Position numbers and translations under genes: made by a program. From Cryptomeria japonica (lineage: Eukaryota > Streptophyta > Pinopsida > Cupressales > Cupressaceae), in contig NC_081406.1 in the NCBI RefSeq assembly GCF_030272615.1, forward strand, positions 110,557,283-110,621,282: a DNA stretch of 64,000 nucleotides, in the 5' to 3' direction. Below are positions 1 through 9,907 of this stretch, one piece after another (position 1 is the stretch's first letter; each line of letters opens with the position of its first letter). The notes under the pieces are model-generated. The model did no database searches and was not told where the DNA came from. It saw nothing but the letters and a program-made list of their open reading frames with translations.

Positions 1-642
1 ATCAACAAAAACTTCAATAACCAAAATGTCTTCATTAGTCACTTTGAAATATAACTTATTGTCAGCATTACCTTTAGTGTAACTAAGCTTCAATAGATAT
101 TTGTCCAATCTAGCATACCAAGCTCTAGGAGCTTGCTTCAATCCATATAAAGCTTTCCTTAATCTTCAAACCATATCGTTGTCTTTTGTCAATGAAAATC
201 CATCAGGTTGTTCAATGTAAACTTCCTCTTCAAGATCACCATTCAGAAATGCACATTTAACATCCATTTAATATACTTTATAATTCTTGTGTGCTGCAAA
301 TGCAAGAAATAATCTGACTGCTTCAATTCTAGCTACCGATGCAAAGGTTTCATTGTAATCAATTCCCTCTTTTTTTGAATATCCTTTACACACTAATCTT
401 GCTTTGTTTCTGATTACCTTACCATCTTCATTAAGTTTATTTCTGAATACCCATTTAGTTCCAATTACATTTTTATTTTTAGCCTGGGGAACTAATGACC
501 ATGTATTGTTCTTTTCAATTTGTTCCAATTCATCTTCCATAGCTTTAATCCAATGTTTATCTTCACATGCCTCAATAACAGATGCTTGTTCAATTTGAGA
601 AATTAAGCATACCTCTTCATTTACCAGTCTTCCTCTTGTCAT
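1..642 (-). pseudogene. Cop1 reverse transcriptase, N-terminal part
   Basis: This is the start of the copia RT that copies element RNA into DNA. The segment 268-642 contains the typical block WVFRNKLNEDGKV, then ARLVCKGYS and DYNETFA. After an in-frame TAA at 268-270 the frame goes on with MDVKCAFLNGDLEEE and [12 protein letters not shown], both hallmark copia RT blocks, and the window ends near the FVDD catalytic box. Cop2 has CAG (Gln) where this copy has the TAA, so the stop is a mutation and not a protein end. There is a second stop, TAG, near 167-169. The family assignment is firm; the copy is dead. Confidence 0.9.
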
Positions 643-945
643 AACTCCTTGATACTTATTCCCAATTATCTAACTTTTCGAGTGATTCAGCCTTACATAC
701 CTGGGTTTGTTCACTTGCTATTGTTCTTCAGTCATTGTGGAATTCTCTAATGATGCTGGTGTGATTGGATCAACATTCTGTACTAGTGCACTCTATATAG
801 CTTCATTTTTTATTATCTCAATTGCCGATTCAGAATCTATAGACCTTGAATTTCTTCTAAAGTGTTCATCTATCTTCACATTTGCACTCTCAATGATTTT
901 CTGCAATCTTTTATTTAAACATCTATATGCTTTTCTCTTAGATGA

Positions 946-1485
946 TTAACCAAGAAATATTCCTTCATCAATTCTAGGATCAAATTTGCCAATATATTCA
1001 TCTCTTCTAATGTAACATTTGCTTCCAAATATTCTGAAGTACTTAAGAGTAGGAATATTACCAAACCATAATTCATAGGGTGTCTTACTGGTTTCTCCTT
1101 TGATGCGAACTTTGTTAAAGGTGTAAACCACTATATTCATTGCTTCTCTCCAATACACATGAGGTAGATTTTATTTTGATATCATGCTTCTAGCTGCATC
1201 TAGAATAGTTATATTCTTCCTTTCCACAACTCCATTTTGCTGAGGTGTTCGAGGTGCTGATAGTTGTCTTCTAATCCCATTAACTTCACAAAATGTATTG
1301 AACTCCTTAGATGTAAATTCACCTCCTTGATCTAATCTTAAACACTTGATTTGCTTACCAGTTTCATTCTCTACAAGTGCCTTGAATAATTTGAATTTCC
1401 CAAAAGCTTCTGATTTCCCCTTGAGAAAAGTAACCCAACACATTCTAGAATAATCATCAATAATTAGCATAAAGTATTTATCTCC
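946..1485 (-). pseudogene. Cop1 integrase (DDE core and C-terminal part)
   Basis: This is the copia integrase that inserts the cDNA. The core at 1171-1470 shows the catalytic residues in order: Asp in IIDDYSR, Asp in LRLDQGGEF, and Glu in NGVVERKN. Spacing fits the DD35E family. A TAA at about 1156-1158 interrupts the frame just after the core; Cop2 has Glu there. The C-terminal stretch at 946-1158 (YWREAMN, TPYELWFG, FRIFGSKCY, FLGY-like end) matches the copia integrase tail. Inactive because of the stops. Confidence 0.9.
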
Positions 1486-2105
1486 CTATAGACTTCTTGT
1501 TCTTGTTGGACCACATAACTCAGTATGAATTAAATCAAGGACATCATTGGTTTTCTTAGAAATACTCTTAAAAGTTATTCTAACTTGCTTTCCCATTTGA
1601 CATTCCTTACATACCGGATTATGAGGTTTTACAATCTTAGGTAAATTCCTTACTACCTTAGATGAGCTAATCTTCACAATGCAATCAAATTCACATGAAA
1701 GAGTCTTTTAAGCCATAACCAACTTTCATCAATATGTGCAATCAAGCATGTCTTTTCATTGTTGTTCAAATGAAAGATATTATCTCTAGTTTGATTACCG
1801 GCTGCAATATCCAAACTAGTTCTATTCATGATTTTGCATTTACCATTCTTGAATTGTATCTGAAATCCTCTTTCAACTAATTGACCAACACTCAAAAGAT
1901 TATGCTTCAAACCTTCAACATAATAGACGTTGTCGGTATTGTGCTTACCATCAAAAGATGTAGTGTCTTTTCCTCTGATCAAACAAGCTTTGTCATCTCC
2001 AAATCTTACTAAATCTCCATTATATTTTTGAAAAGATAAGAATTTACTTTTATCACCAGTCATATGATGTGAACATCTGGAATCTATAATCCATTCATCT
2101 TTTCT
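1486..2105 (-). pseudogene. Cop1 protease and GAG-pre-integrase region
   Basis: The retropepsin-like protease cleaves the polyprotein. Reading on the minus strand, WIIDSRCSHHMTGD is the active-site block; the usual copia form is DSGC, so Gly has changed to Arg. Downstream, HNLLSVGQL and the zinc-binding CKECQMGKQ mark the GAG-pre-integrase segment that leads into integrase. The frame shifts near 1677 and ends in TAG at 1486-1488. Cop2 carries TAG at the same site (34963-34965), which is noted as a finding. Confidence 0.85.
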
Positions 2106-2131
2106 TTTTCTTCAATTTTAGCTATCAGGGC

Positions 2132-3218
2132 CTACTTTACTAGTGGATTAGTAGGTGTTGGTTGATCTTCTGTTATTGCAACAAAATCCCATCCATTGTC
2201 TCCCGGTTCTTCATCATAATCATCAGTAACTCCTTCATCAACATAGTAACATGATTTGTCTCTATTCTTCTTAAATCTGTATCTCTGATATTCAGGGTTA
2301 GGCTTATATGTTCTTTTAGCTTCTTCCCTTAATCTTGCATGTCTATCAAGACATCTAGATGCCATATGACCAACTTTATTGTAGTTAAAACATTTAAATG
2401 GTGCATTACCTTCATACTTACTTCCAATAGGACCTTTAGGCATTTTCCTTGCAAATAGTGCTTCAATCTCTTCCATTTCTTCATTTTCCTTTCTCATCTC
2501 TTCAAGTTCTCTTGCATAAAGTGCTTTCCAATTAGATTTATCAGCTGATGATGAAGATGCTGCAAATGATGATGCTTTGAAGGCTAAATCTGTTTTAATT
2601 GTAGCAATAGGACCAAACTCCTCAAGCTCAAATGTTGTATGTTTTCCAACTAAGGTATCTCTAGATTATGATGTATTAGGCATAGTTCTCAATTCATTAA
2701 TAGCAGTTACTTTCATTTTGTATGTCAGTGGCAGTGATCTTAAAACTTTAGAAATAATTTCATCTTCACTTAAGGAAGCTCCACAACATTGTATACCCAA
2801 AACAATTTCATTAAACCTTTCCATAAAAGCAAAAATTCTTTCATCTCCTTCCATTTTCAAATTTTCGTACCTAACCCAGAAGCATTCTAGTTTTGCAATT
2901 TTGACAGTGGTATCTCCTTCATTCAATGTTTCCAATTTATCCCAAATAACTTTAATAGTAGATCGATTTGATAATCCCATGATTTGCTGATCTGACAAGG
3001 CGCTCAAAAGTGCTTCTCTTGCTTTGCAATCATTCTCTTGATCCTTAGCCAATGTAGGTAGATTAGGTTGACTCTGTGTAGGACCAACATATCCATTCTA
3101 TGTAACATCCTGTGTCTTTTCCAATGAAATTAAGATGTGTCTCCATTCTGATCTTCCATATACCATAGTTAGTTCCATCAAGTTTCAGACTGTCCTTAGT
3201 GAAATAGTTAGTTGCCAT
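2132..3218 (-). pseudogene. Cop1 Gag (UBN2-type) with damaged zinc knuckle
   Basis: Gag packages the element RNA. The start is ATG at 3216-3218 (MATNYF), matching the Cop2 start. The N-terminal part carries the copia Gag blocks (LDGTNYGIWKIRMETH, then KAREALLSALSD and IMGLSNRST in 2666-3052). A 2-base deletion near 3110-3120 relative to Cop2 shifts the frame. The zinc knuckle at 2351-2392 reads CFNYNKVGHMASRC: the second Cys is Tyr, so zinc binding is likely lost. The last open segment ends in TAG at 2132-2134, at the same place as in Cop2. Confidence 0.85.
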
Positions 3219-3261
3219 AGAATCTCCTCAAGTTGTTAAACTTCTGCAAAAAGAGGACTTA

Positions 3262-3273
3262 GCTTTGATACCA
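3262..3273 (-). promoter_or_regulatory. Cop1 primer binding site (initiator tRNA-Met)
   Basis: On the minus strand the bases just after the LTR read TGGTATCAAAGC, matching the 3' end of initiator tRNA-Met (usual form TGGTATCAGAGC) with one change. It lies 2 bases from the LTR end, as expected for first-strand cDNA priming. Confidence 0.85.
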
Positions 3274-3275
3274 AT

Positions 3276-4134
3276 TGTTAGGACCTGGAGTCAACTGAGA
3301 GGGGGGGGGGGTGAATCAGTTGTCAAATAATTTCAACCCAAATATACCTTAATCAAACTTGATAATTAATACCAGTAAACCAAACTTAATGCCGGTTAAC
3401 AGATTAAATGTTAAGATTAATATCGGTGAAGCTTAATGTATGAAACAAAAAGAGAAACAACATTCACAAAACATAATACAAATATTTGTACGTGGAAACC
3501 CTGTAAGGGGAAAAACCATAGTGGGAAGCATTACCCACAATCATATGATACTACTGCAGATAGTGTGTGTACAAATAGAGTCTGCACATGCAGAAAGGCC
3601 ATCTGCCTAGAGCTCACTGCTCAAACATAAGATGGGAGTCACACTGACTACAATTGGATGATTAAATCCAATGATAATATACTGATCAAAGTAGCATCTC
3701 CAATGCTAGATTCAGTACCGGTTAAGCTCTGATTATCTCCTTCAAACCTTCCTTGAATCTTCAAATGATGTCTACATGAGTAGCTCTACTTATACTTGGA
3801 TATACCGAATATCACAAGCTTGCCATACCATATTACATTCCATTACATAATCTCACAAATAAGATCTTACATATATACCAAAACCTAAGACCAAATGTGT
3901 AGGTCAGCTCACTAAGAATATTATAATCAATTACAAATAAGTCAAGATGTGATGCATCATGTTGGCTCAATGCAATTACAACAATAACCAATCAATTAAT
4001 CATCTCCATATTGTGTCGTGCTGATCTGGAATAGATAATGCATGTCGGTCCATAACCTAGACCAATTTTCTAGTAACAACAAAAAATTCAGGCCGATTAG
4101 ACCAATAATCAAATCACCAAAATCAAGTGTCCAA
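3276..4134 (-). repeat. Cop1 5' LTR, part 1
   Basis: On the plus strand it starts TGTTAGGACC with a run of ten G, then GTGAATCAG. It aligns along its length with both Cop2 LTRs. It includes the block GGGGAAAAACCATAGTGGGA near 3508-3524, the reverse complement of the conserved GGTTTTTCCCC U5 motif of plant copia LTRs. The LTR breaks off at 4134, where NB1 was inserted, and resumes at 10715. Confidence 0.9.
4130..4134. repeat. Target site duplication of NB1, left (TCCAA)
   Basis: TCCAA directly before the NB1 5' LTR, repeated exactly at 10715-10719 after the 3' LTR. Five bases is the usual copia value. Confidence 0.92.
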
Positions 4135-4939
4135 TGTTGGCAAATGCACACTCCAATGAGACATTGTAGGTGATTGAAGGTTTTGTCATTGATGACAACC
4201 TTACAATCCTATGACACTAGCAAGGCAATCCACTGACACTAGCAAGATTAGACTTTACACCGACACACAGACGAACAACACCGGCAGTGAAAGGAAGCAT
4301 ACCGACATAGAGGCTGACAGGAATTTTGTTTGTAAATTATTTTGTTAATTATTGTAAAAACATTGTAAGTCGACTTGGCAAGTTGTAAAATGACTCATAT
4401 ATATAAGAGATCATTGTAGAACATTTTGTAAGGGATAAAAGAAATGATATAGGTGAAATAAGGCAGACCTATTATGCAAATTATAGGTTAAGGGTTTATG
4501 TACGAAGCAGAGCTATAAACTGGTACTGGATCTGGCATAGTAGATGCTATTTTGAAGTACTACAAGACATTGGATTTATATAATCCATTTTGTAAGTTAG
4601 TGAGACTTCCCATTTTGTAATTAAGTAGTGAGCTCTAGGCACTTGGCCTTCCTGCATGTGCAGGCCCCTCTTGTAGCAGTAATATTCTCTTATTGGCCAG
4701 TAAGTGAATATTGTGGGTCACAAATCCCATTGAGGTTTTTCCCACATCGGGTTTCCTCATTAAACTACTATGTTATGGTGTGTTTTTCATGTGGTTGATG
4801 TTATCTCTGTTTACTGCATCATTTCTTGTTTACCGGTATACAATATTGATATGCTTTACATGTTTTAAGTTAAGAAAATGTTATAACTGGTTAGATACTG
4901 ATTCACCCCCTCCTCTCAGTATCTGTGGGAATCCTAACA
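4135..4939 (+). repeat. NB1 5' LTR
   Basis: Starts TGTTGGCAAATG and ends GGGAATCCTAACA. It carries the motif TTTTGTCATTGATGACAAC near its start, a TATA box at 4398-4407, and the block GAGGTTTTTCCCACATCGGG near 4733, a form of the conserved copia U5 motif. The 3' end (TGATTCACCCCC...CTCTCAGTAT) is like the end of the copia LTRs here. It matches the copy at 9908-10714 with scattered differences. Confidence 0.93.
4398..4407 (+). promoter_or_regulatory. TATA box of the NB1 5' LTR
   Basis: TATATATAAG, about 260 bp into the LTR, preserved in the 3' LTR at 10171-10180. It is the likely core promoter for the genomic RNA; the start site would lie about 30 bases downstream. Confidence 0.65.
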
Positions 4940-4941
4940 AT

Positions 4942-4953
4942 TGGTATCAGAGC
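4942..4953 (+). promoter_or_regulatory. NB1 primer binding site (initiator tRNA-Met)
   Basis: TGGTATCAGAGC, an exact match to the 3' end complement of initiator tRNA-Met, two bases after the LTR. This is the primer used by copia elements and argues for a copia partner. Confidence 0.92.
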
Positions 4954-5010
4954 TTGGTCCTCTATTTTCAGAAGCCTAATAGCTTGAGGAAGATCTTGAC
5001 ACCGGTAGAG

Positions 5011-6147
5011 ATGGAAAACTTGATGAAGCAATTAGAAGCAGCTCTCTTAGACTATGATGCAAAAAAATTGAAAAATATCAAACTTGAAGATGATCTAAAA
5101 GCTGCATAGGATATTATTCAAGCACTTCAAGAAAATCTTACCATTTCAAGAAACAAGAGAAGAGAACTTTGTGAAAAGATGCAAAATAAGAATGATGAAA
5201 AGGAAACTCTTAGTGATCTGATGAATAAGCTGAAACAAGAAAACATGACAACAAAGAATGAGATGCAAGATATGACTATGAGATTTTGTAAAGAAATTGA
5301 AGATAGAAAGAAGAATGAAGAAGACTTGACTAGAAGACTGAATGATGCTGCAAATGAAAACACAAGATGTAGTTATGAAAATGATATGTTGAAGATAGAT
5401 CTGCTGCATGCACAGAATGACTCAAGTGAACTCATGAGACAAAAAGGTATCTTGGAAGGAGAACTGGCTGCTGGAAATCAACATAAAGAAAAATTCAAGA
5501 AAAGCTCAGAAGAACTTGGTGACTTGTTGAAGAATCAAAAACCTAATGGTGACACTAATGGTCTTGGCTTTGAAGCTGGTGAAAGCTCCGGTACTACAAA
5601 CACATAGGATCATGGCAAACCAATAAGACAACCTATTGCTTATAAATTTAATGGCAAATGCTTTAACTGTAACAAGTATGGTCATAGAGCAAATCAATGT
5701 AGATCTAGAAATTATCATAATACCAATACACCCACCGATCAATGTTCAAAATGCAACAAAGTTGGTCACAATTTAGAGAATTGCAGAATGAATGTGAGAT
5801 GTTATGTTTGTGGAAGATTTGGACACTTATCTAATCAATGTAGAACACAAACTGGCATATGATATGGAAAAGCTATTTAGAAAAATAATGTGACTTGTTA
5901 TGCTTGTAACAAGATTGGACATATTGCAAAATTTTGTAGAAGCAAGTCCTCTCTGGTAAATAAAAAAGGTCCTAGTTTGAAAGGTAAAGAAAAAGTTGAA
6001 GAAGTTAAGCAGGAATTCTCAAAATAATGGATCAGGAAATCAGAACTAAGTGTTGATAGGAATACTCCTCCATTGGCAGAACAAAGTAACACTCCACTGA
6101 TAGAAGAGAGTAACACTCCACCAATAGAAGACTCTTCATCTAACTGA
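5011..6147 (+). pseudogene. NB1 Gag-like protein: coiled coil plus four CCHC zinc knuckles
   Basis: One reading frame from ATG 5011 to TGA 6145. The first 190 or so codons are Lys/Glu-rich with heptad-like spacing (coiled coil), ending in NGDTNGLGFEAGESSG, which resembles the tail of plant copia-type Gag. Then four zinc knuckles of the form C-x2-C-x4-H-x4-C follow: CFNCNKYGHRANQC, CSKCNKVGHNLENC, CYVCGRFGHLSNQC and CYACNKIGHIAKFC (about 5659-5940). The frame is broken by TAG 5107, TAG 5605, TGA 5860, TAG 5878 and TAA 6025. The usual N-terminal UBN2 domain of copia Gag is not present. Likely role: RNA binding and packaging. Four knuckles are more than the one typical of copia Gag. Confidence 0.8.
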
Positions 6148-6299
6148 AGAAAACTCATTTGAGGGTTTGGCAATCAAATGTGAAACATGCTATTATTCCA
6201 TTGGTTGATGGTGAGAAGTTGAAATTACTTCTATACCAGCAGATAAGTTAAGTCATTACTTAACCGACAAGCATTAAATGTGGTGGTTGGCAAAAATAA

Positions 6300-6452
6300 C
6301 ATTATAAATCAATGTTTTGGCTCCATTTTCATTTCACCAAGCATTCAAACAATCAAAGTGCACAAAAATTCCCGAGCAAAGACATTTCGAGCAAAGAAGC
6401 AAAGCAATTCAGCAAGCAACCTTTCCTAAGGCTGATAAAGGTATTTATAATC
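6300..6452 (+). promoter_or_regulatory. Possible internal promoter and leader of NB1 ORF2
   Basis: TTATAAATC at 6302-6310 lies about 150 bases before the ORF2 ATG, followed by a C/A-rich stretch without ATG in good context (CCATTTTCATTTCACC, CATTCAAACAATC), like a plant 5' leader. ORF2 is in a different frame from Gag and 305 bases after the Gag stop, so it needs its own mRNA, splicing or re-initiation. A TATA match alone is weak in AT-rich DNA. Confidence 0.35.
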
Positions 6453-9400
6453 ATGGCTTCTTCATCTATTCCTGAATTCATAGCAAACCAAATTGTAGTT
6501 GAAGTGATTAAATGCCCTAGACTTGTATTTCAGTTAGTTCCCAAAATTGCTAAGAAGGATGATAATGTTGGTGCATTTTCTCAAATCCCCAAAGGAGTAG
6601 TTTTTGCAGAAGACCCTAGAATGTACATTCATTGTCACATAGAAGAATTAGGTGATGAGGAAATCAAGAGCATGTATAAGATTGCAATTTGTGATGATTC
6701 CGGTAATGTGAAACCTAAACACAAAATAGTTGAAACCCTAGGATTCACTAAAATTCTCAGTATTTTGGATTTTCCTAAGGATGTTATAAGGATAGTTCTA
6801 AGCAAGGTACATGGTGAATTCTTCTGGTTAGAATCAATTCACAAAATTACTAAAGAGATGGTAAAGGCTATGACAGGGTTACCCTCCACCGGTAACAGAC
6901 CTAATAAGACAAAGAAGGTCTCAAATGACCTGGTGATGAACCTAATAGGTGCAACATCTAACAAGAGATATTTAAGAGTGAATGATGTAACCGACATCAA
7001 TGTCAGATTCATTAGCATGATTTTAGGCTATAAAACCACAAATGCAAATAGGTTAAACTCGGTCTCTAGCCTATGCATAAAGAGTGCCTATGATATGATC
7101 AAGGATAATGCAAAAATAGATGTGTGTGAATGGTTGAAAGATGAGCTTATTGATAATCTTGGAAAAATTAAGAAAGACAAAAAGTGGACATTTAGATTTG
7201 GAAACCTACTTGTTTGCTTAATGATGCACATAACAAAATAGGTGCCTAGTATCAGTAATAAGAATCTTGGTTTTGATATACCGGTAGGCAAACAATTATC
7301 TGATCTACTAAATAACATGGGTGAAAACATAGAAAAGAATATAAATGAGTACTTTCAGGCATTGAAGACCCGGATGAATACTAGAGTCAGACTTTCACAA
7401 GCAATTGTAAATAAGTATAAAGATGAAATATGCTTTGTTATTAAGAAGGATGAGATTTGGATGGAGGCAGTTGTCCCAAGAACCATTTGGGTTATTGAAA
7501 TGGGTTATGAAACTGATGACCACATAATTGAAATATATGCAAAAGCCCTTCTGGAAGCACCCAAGGAACCTGAAGAAGAGGTATTTGGCAGTGTTGAGAC
7601 TATTGAGAATCAAATTAAATCTAAGAAAAGGGTAAAGAAGGTAGAAGTAATAGTAAGAAGAGGATTTAGGCAAGCAAAGGCTATCAAAGAAGATGTACTT
7701 AAACAAACCAATATCACTAAAGATGAGTTAGAAGTATAATAGCCAGAAACTCACCTTTCACCGATAGCAACTTCTTCAAAAAGTGATATGCTAGCTGAAT
7801 TTAAAAGAGTTGTGAGGAAAAGAGAACCTTCACCGCTATCTACACCTTCTCCTAGAAGAACCAGACAGAAACAATAGGCAGTAAGGCCCCCGGCTAAGAA
7901 GATAACTCCAAAGGAGAAGAGGTTAACACCCAAGAAGAAGACTCAACAAAACATTGCTCCAATTGACAAACTACTAGATGAAATAATAGAGGATGGACAA
8001 ATGAAAAACATCAATAATTTATATGATTCATTATCAGTTGATGACAAGGAGAAAGTTGAAAACAATGTAATTCTACACTTGGACATTTACAAGAAATTTC
8101 TAATGCAAGTTGTAGATGAATTACTGATAGAACTGTTTAAAAGACTTGAAGCTAGAAGGCAAGTTGTTGTAGAGCTTGATAAGAAAATGAAAATTGAAAA
8201 ACTACTTGCTATTTATCTTGTCAACTCACCAAAAGAGATAGATGATCTGATCTCAGAGGCTAACCGGTCAGTATTTTTGATTGCACACCGACATGTAGCA
8301 CTTATGGTTGGTAGAGTAAATGAGGTAGCAGAAGAAACTGCCAATGCATGGGACATATTCCTTGTAGAGAAGGAAAAGGAGGAAGAATATAGAAAACCCA
8401 AACACATCAAAGTATTTCAAAAGGATAAGGATAAGGGAAAAGGCAAGGTTGGTGGACCACCTAGCATAAAAATAAAAGATAACTTATCCCCACCGCCTCT
8501 GAATACTCCATCGATAGTGACTACTGATAATCAACCGAATAGTGAGAGTATGGACATACCACAAGAGGACACCAATCCCAATTCTGAGGTGTTATATACA
8601 TTGGACATTGACAGACAAAAGGTCAATATTGTGGTAGATAAGGATACAACTGGGAAAACAGATATGGCAAATGAGCAACTGGTAACTGATGGTACAAAAG
8701 GCAAACCGACAGATGACAACATTGAGCAATAGGCTCACATAGAGCAAAAGGCTCCATCATAGCAACAGGGTCACACAGAGTCAGTGCCACCGGCAATAGC
8801 TAAGCAAGAAAAACCTTTGCTTAAACAAATGGAAACACAAACTAACCTACCACAGGTCATCACAAGCAAGGAAACTGCTCCCACTGACAGAATACAGATT
8901 GTTGGCTCATCAAATAATGTAACAGAAGTTCTTATGGATTCCATTAAGAAGATAACTGGCTGTAACTCACAAGCATACAAGGCAATAGATGACACCATTT
9001 CAATTTTGAAAATGATAGCACCAAAATGTAATGTAGATAATAAAGATTCTTTGAGTCAACTTGACACTTTGTCTAAGTATATTACTGAAAACACTGTGAT
9101 AGTTGAACAAATAAAAGAGGAAGCATTCAAGGAGAGATTAGAGAAAGAAAAACACAAATTCTTTAAGGAAGAAATAAAGAAGTGTACAAGGCAATTTGAC
9201 ACACTTCTACGGGAACTATGTAGCACATTGAAGGAATTCAAAACTTTGTATAGGGATACATGTAAAACTAACTTTTTGACAGTTGATATAGACAAGAAAA
9301 TTAGCAAGATATAGGAAGAAATAAATAAACTAGCTGACAATTTCATTAATTCATCTGATTCATTATTAGTTTTTGAGCAGAAGATAACATGTTTTGAGGA

Positions 9401-9671
9401 AGAACTATTAAAGTTGGAAAGAGACAAAGAAAGAATAAAAGGAAAGGCTAAAGATCTTAAATGGATACTTAGTCCAAAATTGGACTATCTCGCCTCCTTA
9501 AGGAAAGAAATATCTAATGCCTTGATTCAAGGATAGAAAACATCAGCAAAGCAAATGCAACACCTCACCGGTACAGTTCAGAGGATAGAGGCCACAATAA
9601 AAGACAACAAAAAGTTCATTGAGAGCTTGAATCTAGTTTTGGCAGATCTTTTTTAGATTGTAACCAACTGA
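6453..9671 (+). pseudogene. NB1 ORF2: long protein of unknown family with coiled-coil tail
   Basis: I do not recognise this protein. A single frame runs from ATG 6453 (MASSSIPEF; an upstream in-frame ATG at 6312 is also possible) to TGA 9669, about 1070 codons. The first 430 codons look globular, with blocks such as FWLESIHKIT, TGLPSTGNRP, LRVNDVTD, ANRLNSVSSLCI and WMEAVVPRTIW. A Lys/Pro-rich basic linker follows (LTPKKKTQQN, about 7930), then helical segments, an acidic Pro/Ser/Thr-rich stretch (8450-8900) and a coiled-coil tail (8930-9660). NB2 repeats the same order and blocks in one frame. Stops are mostly TAG: 7239, 7740, 7875, 8730, 8760, 9312, 9534, 9654, plus TAA 7737. At 9312 and 9654 NB2 has Gln. 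No polymerase, protease or integrase motif is visible. It may be a captured host gene or a second structural protein (inference). Confidence 0.7.
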
Positions 9672-9734
9672 TTACAAGGATGAAGCTAGAAACCACACTC
9701 AATTGACACTTTGACAACCTTTGTCATTGATGCC

Positions 9735-9744
9735 AAAGGGGGAG
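9735..9744 (+). promoter_or_regulatory. NB1 upstream polypurine tract (PPT-2)
   Basis: AAAGGGGGAG inside GTCATTGATGCCAAAGGGGG, 164 bases before the 3' LTR. It duplicates the sequence at the LTR-adjacent tract. The same pair is seen in NB2, NB3, Cop2 and Cop3. Confidence 0.6.
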
Positions 9745-9895
9745 TAGTGGAATGAGAAAAATAATCAATAAAATGACTCATCAACTCAAGGGGAGTACAC
9801 ATTATTTTGGTATACATTTTTGGTAAGACAATACCGGCAGATTCTTTTTGGATGATAGTTTTTGGATTTTTCTCATGAGTGTTGCCATCAATGCC

Positions 9896-9906
9896 AAAGG
9901 GGGAGA
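9896..9906 (+). promoter_or_regulatory. NB1 polypurine tract next to the 3' LTR
   Basis: AAAGGGGGAGA, one base before the LTR start TGTTGG. This is the primer for plus-strand synthesis and the usual form in plant copia elements. Confidence 0.88.
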
Positions 9907-9907
9907 T

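Noticed and set aside
404-990. Plus-strand ORFs at 404-598 and 707-949 (and 33884-34426 likewise)
   Set aside because: They are mirror frames of copia RT and linker coding on the minus strand.
2577-2990. 137-codon plus-strand ORF, repeated at 36003-36455
   Set aside because: Antisense of Gag. Conservation between the two copies follows from the Gag homology.
4711-5010. Upstream extension of the NB1 Gag frame into the LTR
   Set aside because: It crosses the LTR end and primer site; ATG 5011 is the more likely start.
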